From contig CALUJT010000074.1 in assembly GCA_944321005.1 (NCBI GenBank), forward strand, positions 1 through 9,053: a DNA stretch of 9,053 nt, given 5' to 3'. Positions 1-7,000 of the stretch are shown here, one piece after another. The DNA is from an uncultured Atopobiaceae bacterium (lineage in GTDB: Bacteria; Actinomycetota; Coriobacteriia; Coriobacteriales; Atopobiaceae). The notes under the pieces were generated by a model. The model saw only the letters and a list, made by a program, of their open reading frames with translations, did no database searches and was not told where the DNA came from. The translations under genes and the position numbers were made by a program. The first letter of the stretch is position 1; each line of letters begins with the position of its first letter.

Positions 1-297
1 GGCGTCGTCCCACGTTGCCGAGACGGGAAGCTCCAGCCCCAGGGACTCGATCCGCAGCACGCCCAGATACTCCCCGCCGTCAACCTCGACGGACGGCATG
101 TCCGCAGCGGGGACGATGAGGCTCGCGTCCACTCGGGCGGCGGGCTCGGGCAGCGCATCCAGCACCGCTCGCGTCCGCTGCCCCAGGGACCAATCCCCCC
201 AGGCGCCGGCGGCCGCGACGCCAAGCGCGATCAGGAGGGCGGCCGCGCCGAGGAGCCTCAGCCAGGCCCCCTTGCCCCGCGCGGTCAGACGGGTCAC
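1..297 (-). CDS. Second sortase, N-terminal part (cut by left window edge)
   Basis: This is a partial gene. 99 codons are visible from a GTG at 297-295, and the frame is open to position 1. The GTG overlaps the upstream gene's TGA (GTGA, 4 bp). A purine-rich GAGAGGGA at 314-307 is a plausible Shine-Dalgarno site, and no ATG lies nearer the start. Residues about 11-33 form a hydrophobic segment after a short basic N-terminus, which fits a membrane anchor. After a helical spacer comes YLGVLRIESLGLELPV, which matches the opening strands of sortase domains (G-x-L-x-I-P-x-L-x-L-x-L-P-V in the family), followed by a conserved-looking W-D-D. The catalytic His, Cys and Arg would lie outside the window. 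It differs from the class C sortase two genes upstream. My recollection is that it resembles the extra sortases found at the ends of pilin clusters in Clostridia and Coriobacteriia. Likely role: anchoring the pilus or its VPNTG subunit to the wall (inference). The family call is fairly sure; the class is not. Confidence 0.72.
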   Translation of the reverse strand, partial: MTRLTARGKGAWLRLLGAAALLIALGVAAAGAWGDWSLGQRTRAVLDALPEPAARVDASLIVPAADMPSVEVDGGEYLGVLRIESLGLELPVSATWDDA

Positions 298-1436
298 GAG
301 CGCCCGTCCCTCTCGGCGCGGCGGCCAAGCCACCAGCCGAACGCGTAGAGCAGCACGCCCGCGCCCGCGAGCGGGGCCGCCACCGAACGCGCCACGCCCG
401 TGTTGGGCACCGTCCCGCCGGTCGGCCTGTCGGGCTCACCGGGCTCGTCGGGCTCACCGGGCTCGTCGGGCTCACCGGGCTCGTCGGGCTCGCCAGGCTC
501 CCCGGGCTGCCCGGGCTCACCAGGCTGCCCCGGCTCGTCCGGCTCGTCGGGCTCCCCGGGCTCGTCGGGCTCGTCGGGCTCGATCGGCACGTCCGGCTCG
601 TCGGGCTCCTCCGGCTCGCCCTCGTTCTCGATGATGAAGGTGTCACCCTCGCGATGGACCGTCCCCGTGTAGCCCTCGGGCACGGAGGCCTCCACCACGG
701 TCCACGCGTACGACGAGTCCAGGTCCGTCCACGTGTGGGCCCAGCCGTTGGCCGAGCTCAGGACCTGCGTGTCAACCACCACGCCGTCCCTCAGCAGCTG
801 CACGGTCACGCTCGCCGGGCGCGTCGCGGCGTCGTCGGAGAGCCAGAGCTTCACCACGCTCACGCTCTCGTGCGTGACGGGCGGCGGGAGGGGCGTGTCC
901 TCGTGCTTGAGCTCCAGCACCGCGTCGTACTCCCAGGTGTCGTCCGTCTGGAGCTGAGGCACCATCACCAGCGCGGGCTCCTGCTCGTAGCGGGTGCCGC
1001 CCTGGACAATGGGCGCGCTCGTCACAAGGTAGAGGCCCGGCTCCAGGTCGGAGAACGTGGCGCGGCCGTCCGCGTCCGTCACGGAGGCGTCGTCCGCGGC
1101 AAGCTCGTCGCGCTCCACGTAGCCAGCGAGCGTCTGCGCGGCGGCGCGCCAGCCCTCGGCGTCATCTATGTCCAGGGAGACGTCGTAGACCGCGTAGTCC
1201 TCGTCCAGCGTCAGCCTCACGGTCTGGGACACGCTCGCCACGTGCCTGAGCTCGACCTCGACCCCGGACACGCCAACGTCGCCGTCGCGGTAGACCACCG
1301 TGAGCGCGCCCTCGCGCAACGTGTCCACGAGCCCGTACGCCCGGGCCACCCGCGGCGCCGCAAAGACTGCCGCCACGAGGGCGAGAAGAACGCCCAGCAC
1401 GACGCTCGTCAGACCCCTGAATCGACGTCCCCTCAT
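294..1436 (-). CDS. Small Cna-B pilin-like surface protein with VPNTG sorting signal (probable basal/ancillary pilin)
   Basis: The 380-residue protein starts at an ATG that overlaps the sortase stop (ATGA), with GGAGGAAGGAAAGG at 1454-1441 as ribosome binding site. Residues 1-33 form a Sec signal peptide: a basic MRGRRFR start, a hydrophobic core, and probable cleavage after ARA. Residues about 40-180 look like a beta-rich N-terminal pilin domain (GLYLVTSAP strand near 134-142). Residues about 190-271 form a good Cna-B domain, with Lys196 in SVVKLW, Glu249 in TVVEASVPEGY and Asn271 in FIIENEG as the expected isopeptide-forming set. Residues 272-338 are a Pro/Glu/Asp/Gly spacer of EP-D and EP-G triplets. 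VPNTG is at 343-347, followed by a hydrophobic segment (about 350-369) and the tail GRRAERDGRS. There is no cysteine. By family analogy it would be the small subunit that ends a pilus and is attached to peptidoglycan, with the spacer crossing the wall. Its place between two sortases supports this. A free-standing wall protein is the alternative. Confidence 0.85.
   Translation of the reverse strand: MRGRRFRGLTSVVLGVLLALVAAVFAAPRVARAYGLVDTLREGALTVVYRDGDVGVSGVEVELRHVASVSQTVRLTLDEDYAVYDVSLDIDDAEGWRAAAQTLAGYVERDELAADDASVTDADGRATFSDLEPGLYLVTSAPIVQGGTRYEQEPALVMVPQLQTDDTWEYDAVLELKHEDTPLPPPVTHESVSVVKLWLSDDAATRPASVTVQLLRDGVVVDTQVLSSANGWAHTWTDLDSSYAWTVVEASVPEGYTGTVHREGDTFIIENEGEPEEPDEPDVPIEPDEPDEPGEPDEPDEPGQPGEPGQPGEPGEPDEPGEPDEPGEPDEPGEPDRPTGGTVPNTGVARSVAAPLAGAGVLLYAFGWWLGRRAERDGRS
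425..623 (-). repeat. Tandem EP-D/EP-G repeats encoding a Pro/acidic wall-spanning spacer
   Basis: About 200 bases code for a string of Glu-Pro-Asp and Glu-Pro-Gly/Gln triplets in the small pilin (residues 272-337). The underlying unit is about 9 bp (plus strand GGGCTC plus RYC-like variants). At 432-485 three perfect 18-bp copies stand in tandem (plus strand GGGCTCACCGGGCTCGTC). The rest is degenerate. Such spacers are typical just before sorting signals, where they cross the peptidoglycan. Perfect tandem copies in multiples of 9 bp keep the frame, so length changes would be tolerated. Confidence 0.9.
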
Positions 1437-2356
1437 AGGTCCTTTCCTTCCTCCCGGCCGGGCCCCCGCCCCTCCGGCGCGTTCCCGGCTCCTCCCGCGG
1501 CGGCAAAGTGCCGCCCGGCGCGCGCGACGGCTTCCGCGTCCCTGCGACCGCGCCGCCCCTCCGTCACGACCAGCGCCCCGACGAGCGCCGCGACGATGGG
1601 CGCGGCCACGAACGGCGCCACGTGCGCCGGGTCTATCTGCCGGGCGTCCGCCACCACGCGCGGCGCGTCCGGGTCGTTCGCCACGCGATGCCCGCGCACG
1701 AGCAGGCGATGCGTGTTCACGCCGTAGGGCGTGCAGGTGACCAGCGTGCAGAGGTCCTGCCCGGCCTCAATCTCTATGTCGTCCAGCTCGTCCGGCTCCA
1801 CGATTCGAATCTGGTCGACCTCGTACGTAAACGTCTCCCCCAGCGTCTGCAGCATGAAGGTGTCCCCCTCGCGCAGCTGGTCGATGTTGGAGAAGAGCTC
1901 AGCGGACGGCAGCCCGCGGTGGCCGGAGATCACCGCGTGCGTGCTGGGTCCGCCCACCGGAAGCGACGTACCCTCGATGTGGCCGATGGCCACCTGCAGC
2001 ACGCTCGAGTCCACGCCGTGGTACACCGGCAGGGACACGCGGATGGAGGGGATCTCCACGTAGCACATGATGCCGCCCTCGGTCACGTTGAGCGTGTCGA
2101 GATAGCGCTCGTGCTCCCGCTCCGTGGGATGGTACCGGTTGGCAAAGCCGGGGAGGTCCTCGTTGTAGGAGCGGGCGCGCGCGAGCATCTCCTCCGCCTC
2201 CTCCTCGCCCATGCTGGCCGCCGCGGTCTCGTACCCGGCGATGGCATGCGACTGGTTGAAGGAGTTCCACCAGTCGCTCACGCTGGGGTAGAGCATGAGG
2301 GCAACGCCCACCGCAAGCGCGGCCAACAGGGCGATTGTGGACTTGCTGAGCTTCAA
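1433..2356 (-). CDS. Class C (pilus-assembly) sortase
   Basis: This 307-residue transpeptidase cleaves LPXTG-type signals of pilins and joins them to a lysine of the next subunit. Active-site residues are visible: His146 in AVISGHRGLP, Cys208 in CTLVTCTPYGVNTHRLLVRG and Arg217 in the same block. The YVEIPSIRVSLPVYHGVD and GTSLPVGGPSTHAV blocks are also typical of class C. Topology fits the class: an N-terminal transmembrane segment (about 7-23) and a C-terminal one (about 246-265), then an unusual Arg/Gly/Ala-rich tail of about 40 residues. The start is TTG at 2356-2354. It is preceded directly by an in-frame TAG, and GGAGGAG lies 7 nt upstream, so no earlier start is possible and TTG is well supported. 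It lies downstream of the major pilin and overlaps the small pilin gene by 4 bp. The usual DP(F/W/Y) lid motif is not obvious; the matching region reads LPGFANRYHPTE. The family call is very secure. Confidence 0.95.
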   Translation of the reverse strand: MKLSKSTIALLAALAVGVALMLYPSVSDWWNSFNQSHAIAGYETAAASMGEEEAEEMLARARSYNEDLPGFANRYHPTEREHERYLDTLNVTEGGIMCYVEIPSIRVSLPVYHGVDSSVLQVAIGHIEGTSLPVGGPSTHAVISGHRGLPSAELFSNIDQLREGDTFMLQTLGETFTYEVDQIRIVEPDELDDIEIEAGQDLCTLVTCTPYGVNTHRLLVRGHRVANDPDAPRVVADARQIDPAHVAPFVAAPIVAALVGALVVTEGRRGRRDAEAVARAGRHFAAAGGAGNAPEGRGPGREEGKDL

Positions 2357-2370
2357 CTAACGACTCCTCC
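2354..2370 (-). promoter_or_regulatory. Ribosome binding site and TTG start of the class C sortase
   Basis: On the minus strand GGAGGAG (2370-2364) is followed by a 7-nt spacer and TTG (2356-2354). The three bases before TTG are TAG in the same frame, which fixes the gene start here. The first two G of the Shine-Dalgarno sequence can extend the adjacent hairpin stem (G2370 with U2404 as a wobble pair, G2369 with C2405). Confidence 0.8.
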
Positions 2371-2403
2371 CCGCCGCGCCCGGACGGGTTCCGGGCGCGG
2401 CGG
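2371..2403 (-). other. Perfect 14-bp GC-rich hairpin between pilin and sortase genes (candidate attenuator or mRNA-processing/stability element)
   Basis: The arms 2371-2384 and 2390-2403 are exact inverted complements around a 5-nt loop (2385-2389). In the transcript the hairpin begins about 22 nt after the pilin stop codon and ends directly at the sortase Shine-Dalgarno sequence. No run of U follows on the minus-strand transcript, so it is not a canonical intrinsic terminator. In pilus operons, stem-loops after the backbone pilin gene are expected to raise pilin mRNA relative to downstream sortase mRNA, by partial termination or by 3'-end protection. That role is inferred here. The inverted repeat itself is seen directly. 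Confidence 0.75.
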
Positions 2404-2425
2404 AGCAATCAAGGGACAACGGGAA

Positions 2426-4009
2426 CTAGTCCATGCGGCTCGCGCGGTACTTGGTCACGAGGCCCACCACGGCCACCACCGCGATCACCGCGCCCGTGCC
2501 GATAAGAACGGTCTTGCCGATGCCGCCCGTGGACGGGAGGGTGGCGCCGCGCTCGTTGACGACGGTGGCAGTGAGGGAGCCGTCGTTGACGTTGGAGGTA
2601 AAGGTCAGCGAGCTATCCGTCGCGGCGCCGGTGAGGCGGGTGAGCGTCGGGTCCGCAGACTCGGACTCATGGGTGGCCTCGATCTTGAACTCAACCGGCT
2701 CCATGGTGTTGTAGCCTGTGGGCGTGCTCGTCTCGGTCAGCTTGTACGTGCCGTCGTCGAGGCCGTCGAACGTGAACTCGGTCCTGTCGTCGGCTGCGGC
2801 GATCTCCTCAACAAGGCTCCAGGTATCCGCGGCACCATTTGCACCCTTGACCTTCTTCTCGAGCTTGAAGGCCGCACCGTCGAGCGGCTGACTTTGCTCG
2901 TCAACCTTGTTGATAATCACCTGATACGTGAACACGGTCACGGTGTCGGACACGGTCTTTGCGGTCTTGCCGCCCGTCACGTCGCGAGGGTCGTTCGAGT
3001 ACTCGAGCGTCGCGGTGTTGTCGTTGCCGGCGCCACCAACAGTCGCTGTATCCAACAGCTCCGCGTTGTACTCGACCTTGATTACGGAGTTCGCCTCGAC
3101 GCTGGCGATGCTCTTGAGATCTGCAAACTTGACCTCGAATGTGCACCCATCGGAAAGATTGTTGGTCACAACCTCATACCCACTTTTTACCTGGGTATCA
3201 TCAACGCTCACCTTGATGCTGGCGGAGTCAAGCTGCAGACCGGCAGCGAGCGTGTCATGGATGACGAACTTATACGCTGCGTAGTCGTCGTAGTTCTCGG
3301 CAACAGTCGCGGTGATCGTAAAGGGCACAACATCGCCGAAATCGTAATCAGCGGAATCCCCTACGGTGGAGACTCCGGTCGAGTCGTTGACGTCGGTCAC
3401 CTGCTTAGTGATAGTCGGAACATCTGCCTTCGACTCTACCGTGACATCGCCGAGCAGCTGGATCATGAACTTGCTGTAAGCGTTACCAGTTGTGCTGTCG
3501 CCGTAAATCGCGTCCGTCACGAGGTAGTAGCCATCTTTAAGGCCGTCAATGGTGTACTCGTAGGGAGAGGTCGTCGAAGCGGTTGTGGACGCCACGCCAG
3601 CGTCATTCTTAAGGCAACCGTAGATCGCAGTAGCGAACGCGTCGATGTCATCGCTGTCGTCGGCAAAGACCTTGGCTCCATCAGCCTCAGTGTTCTGGAG
3701 AACCGCCGCGACGTCGGCGGCGCTATCGCAGCTTTTGAAGTAGATGCCAATAGCGGTGTGGCTCTGAAGTGCGCTCAGAGCACTCTCTCCATTGACGCCG
3801 CTACCCCACTGAATGTTAGAGAGCGTCGAGGAGCCACCCACCGTGTTGTCATACTCGCCCGAGAAGATCTGGTAGGCGGTAAAGGTGTGCCCGCTGGTCT
3901 CGGAGCTGATGGTGATCTTATGGTTGCTCTCCGCGTATGCGGGGACGGCGATGGCGAGGGCGGCCACGAGGGCACACGCCAGCGTCAGCAGTCTGCGAAT
4001 CGTTTTCAT
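2426..4009 (-). CDS. Major (backbone) pilin, LPSTG-anchored, isopeptide-forming fimbrial subunit
   Basis: The 527-residue secreted protein would form the pilus shaft. Start: ATG with AAAGGAAG (4021-4014) 4 nt upstream. The signal peptide is residues 1-26 (MKTIRR, hydrophobic core, cleavage after AYA). The N-terminal domain (about 27-190) carries HTFTAYQIFSGEY and DGYYLVTDA, typical of this pilin family. The middle domain (about 200-350) has DFGDVVPFTITATV, an acidic IHDTLAAGLQL motif and NTATLEYSN; Lys202, Asp252 and Asn331 are candidate isopeptide residues. The C-terminal Cna-B domain (about 360-486) has Lys368 in IINKVDE, Glu426 in the E-box YKLTETSTPTGY, and Asn485 in VVNERG. LPSTG at 491-495 is followed by a hydrophobic stretch (about 499-518) and KYRASRMD. 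No canonical YPKN pilin motif is present; Lys194 in VESKADVPT sits where the linking lysine is expected. Cys94 and Cys132 could form a disulfide. A class C sortase follows immediately, which supports polymerisation. Length and architecture are usual for FimA/SpaA-type shaft pilins. Confidence 0.93.
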   Translation of the reverse strand: MKTIRRLLTLACALVAALAIAVPAYAESNHKITISSETSGHTFTAYQIFSGEYDNTVGGSSTLSNIQWGSGVNGESALSALQSHTAIGIYFKSCDSAADVAAVLQNTEADGAKVFADDSDDIDAFATAIYGCLKNDAGVASTTASTTSPYEYTIDGLKDGYYLVTDAIYGDSTTGNAYSKFMIQLLGDVTVESKADVPTITKQVTDVNDSTGVSTVGDSADYDFGDVVPFTITATVAENYDDYAAYKFVIHDTLAAGLQLDSASIKVSVDDTQVKSGYEVVTNNLSDGCTFEVKFADLKSIASVEANSVIKVEYNAELLDTATVGGAGNDNTATLEYSNDPRDVTGGKTAKTVSDTVTVFTYQVIINKVDEQSQPLDGAAFKLEKKVKGANGAADTWSLVEEIAAADDRTEFTFDGLDDGTYKLTETSTPTGYNTMEPVEFKIEATHESESADPTLTRLTGAATDSSLTFTSNVNDGSLTATVVNERGATLPSTGGIGKTVLIGTGAVIAVVAVVGLVTKYRASRMD

Positions 4010-4013
4010 TGGG

Positions 4014-4021
4014 CTTCCTTT
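4014..4021 (-). promoter_or_regulatory. Ribosome binding site of the major pilin
   Basis: AAAGGAAG on the minus strand lies 4 nt before the ATG at 4009-4007. It supports that start, which also gives a well-formed signal peptide. Confidence 0.75.
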
Positions 4022-4025
4022 CTCA

Positions 4026-4040
4026 AATCGCTTCGCGATT
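4026..4040 (-). other. Small hairpin in the gap before the major pilin gene
   Basis: A 6-bp perfect inverted repeat (AATCGC / GCGATT) surrounds a 3-nt loop. In the transcript the core is GCGAAGC, a compact and stable triloop form. It lies about 5 nt upstream of the pilin ribosome binding site, in the 64-bp gap after the large adhesin gene. There is no U-tract, so terminator function is unlikely. It could be a minor 5'-stabilising or processing structure, or chance. Confidence 0.35.
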
Positions 4041-4073
4041 GGTTTCCTTGGTTCCGCGAGTCATCGGGGCTGG

Positions 4074-7000
4074 TCAATGGGCACCGCCCTCCCCTCGTCG
4101 GCGCTTCCAGAAGAGGGCGCCGACGGAGGCGACGGCAATCGCCGCGCCGCAGCCGATGAGCGCCGCGCGCCCGCGCCCGCCCGTGAGGGGGAGCTCGAAA
4201 GAAGTGAAGTTATCAGCGGTGAACTCGTACGACCCCGCGTTGGCGTCCCTGCGATAGAGCATCGTTCCCTGGACGGGTAGCGCATAGCCCTCGGGAGCCT
4301 CCACTTCCAGAAGGTAGTAGCTCGAGCGAATCAGCTCGTCCCACGTGTGCGACGCCCCCTCGCCCTCAATCTTTTCGACGCTCATCAGGTAGTAGGTGTT
4401 TCCGCTGATGGTCTGGGTGCGCGAGACTCCCTCGGGAACCTTCCCTTCGGCCAGCGCGTCCGCTTCATCCGGGCTGTAGAGCGCAAAGGTAGATCCGCTC
4501 AGGGGCCGGGTCGTATCGCCGTCAACCTTATTGAGCGTGATTGACCACACGTTGTAGACGTTCGTGCAAGCGATGAGCCGATCATCTTCACGGTCGTATG
4601 TAAAGGTAAAAGAATTGCCCGAACCTCCGGCAAACAAGCCGAAACTGTAAAGGTCGTCACCCGTGGGAAGCTCCATGATGTTGTACCGAGCACCCTGCTT
4701 CCAGAACCACGACTCATTATCGTTGCCCGAAGCAGATGCAATAGCGTCCGGCGTAAGCTCAAGATCGGCACGGGACTGCCCCGCAGAGACGGTTAGCGAA
4801 AGTACGCGATATGCCCTACCAGCAAGCTTGTTCTCCCAGCCGCTTTCCGTCACGTCGAGGTCCGTAATGGTGTCGCCCTCATAGAGAAGAAACTTGAACT
4901 CTGCACCGGCATCATTCGTCACCGGGGCAGCATTGTTCTGGGAATCCACGATTGTCTTCCTCAGGACGGGGACCGCGGGGGTGAGCACGCCGACGGGCTC
5001 CGGCATGGCTTCGAACGAGCTCGTCCCGTTGTTGTAGACACCTCGATACCCAAAGCTGTTCCATGCGACCTCGTCCGCGCCAGCGTCATCGGCCACCTGG
5101 GCGTTGAAGGACACGCGCACCTTGACGCCTGTCGGAAGAGCATTCTCACCGTTAATAACAACCCTCAGAGCGGTCACGCTTTCGGCAATCGCGGACCAAT
5201 CTGTTTGATCATCGATTGGAGTCCAGCCGCTGTCCTCGCCATTCCAATCGTCCTCATCAAAAGACGTCTCGCTCGTCATGTATTCCAAGCGATACTCACT
5301 CGGCCTGAGCTCCTGCGCAATCTCATCACCGTTTTGCGTCGTCACTTTGAAATCTGGGTTTTCTGCAAGGTGGACGGCGAACTCGCTTCCGCGGCCAGAG
5401 CCTCCACCCAGGGGGTTGGAATCCCCCTCCCGAGGCAACGTATCGATGAGGACGAGCTTCTCAAGCGACGCGTTCACGCCGTTGTCTACGGCAAGCTCGT
5501 ATCGCAGCGAACCGTAGCCTTCGCTTCCCATATTGCCCTTGAGACGGATGCTCTGACGCGTCCAGTTCGACGTGGCCGTATTGCCCTCTTCGCCCGGAGA
5601 GAGCTGCTCTGTGACCGTCTTGGATGAGGTCGTCGTAGCGCTCAGCGTGACGTTCATCACCGCATCGCCCTCGGCGGACCAGCCGTCCGTGTTCTGGATG
5701 TTGGTCACGTTATTGCCGAGGTCGTCGAGGCCGACCTGCACGAGGTCCTTAAGGTCATCCTCGGAGGGCTCTTGCCTCACTGGGGTGGTGTACGCGATGT
5801 TCTGGTAAACGCCGCTCGTCTGCGTTGTGCTCGGGTTCACCGCAGAGAACGTGAACTCGGCATATCCGCCGGGCGGAATCAGGCGGGGGCCAAACCCCGC
5901 AAACAGCTGCAGGACCTCGCAACCATCTTTATCGAAATAGATTCTGAACGAGAGGTTATCGTCATAGTGGTACCAGGACCCATCGGTCGGGACCTCCATA
6001 TAACCCTCCGTGTTGCGAAGCTTGATCTGAATCGTCTCTGCGCCGGGCTCGTGCTCCATGATAGAAAAATAACCAGTGCTGTCACTATTGATGAGCACGC
6101 CGGCCTTGTTGTACACAACGCTCTGGGCAACGTTTCCCACAAACGTGAAACCATTGGGCAGCTTGTCCGTGAATACGTAGCCCTGCACGGTGCAATCGCC
6201 ATCGTTATACGCCCTAATCGTCCAGTTGCTCGTTGCATTGGGAGCCGTGATGCTGCCGGTATAGGGAATGACGGTATCGGAGCCCGGAGTCGTATAGCTG
6301 TCGATGCGTTTCTCGGTTCTCAGTTCTATGTCTCCCCGGTCGATTCCAACCTGGGACATGAGCCACTGATTCGCATCCGCGTCATCAGTAAAACCATATC
6401 CCCCTTTGAGCACGTAGTCAGATGTAAAGACGCCGGGTTCCATGTCGTCGTTGGTGCCGTGCTGATAGGTTCCAAGATCGGTATAGCCCCTGACGGCAAT
6501 GTCAACCCCTGCGTACTCGGCCTCCTCGGAGTCAACAGAGGCGACGCCAGAGGTCGTGAAATCGGTGTAGGGCATGGCGACGGTGTTCAGCGCGTTTGCC
6601 GCATCGGTAGAGGCAACTTGCTGGGAGACATCAACCTCGTATGCGAAGACAAGCGCCTGGTTACGCTCCAGATAGTACTTCTCGCGCTCCTCGTCGTAGC
6701 TGATGGCATAGTCGCCCGATCCGCTATCGACGACGCTGAAGCGGAGGTTTCTACCCGATGCGCTCGCACTGACCCGCGCGCTCACGTACGTGATGTCATT
6801 GGCGTCATCACCGGTGAAGGTGATGAAAGAGCTGGTCACGTCGCTCGCCTTCCCGCCAACCGTAGTCGCAGGGTTGGCAGAAGAAGCCGGGGTGCCCAGC
6901 AGCCTCGAGAAGCTGAAACCGCGCGGAAGCTGATCCTGGATGTCGTTGATGTAGAGGCGCTTTGCCCCCGAGTTGAGCAGCGCCACGTAGTACACGACAC

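Noticed and set aside
425..623. CRISPR-like or other non-coding repeat array
   Set aside because: The repeats are in frame inside a gene with a signal peptide and sorting signal, have no unique spacers, and encode a typical wall-spanning linker.
400..672. Collagen-like GSPGSSGSPG frame on the plus strand
   Set aside because: It is only the reverse reading of the EP-D/EP-G spacer repeats of the small pilin.
2371..2403. Intrinsic terminator ending the operon after the pilin
   Set aside because: The stem is strong, but no U-run follows on the minus strand and the sortase Shine-Dalgarno sequence begins immediately. Attenuation or processing is more plausible than full termination.
4040..4077. 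Possible internal promoter before the pilin gene (TTGACC on the minus strand at 4077-4072)
   Set aside because: No acceptable -10 hexamer lies at 16-18 bp spacing. The TTGACC is partly the stop codon context of the upstream gene.
1508..4159. Long plus-strand open frame (883 codons) opposite sortase and pilin
   Set aside because: It runs antisense to two genes with clear family motifs and signals. Its translation is rich in Arg, His, Val and Gly with no recognisable domain. It is a GC-rich shadow frame.
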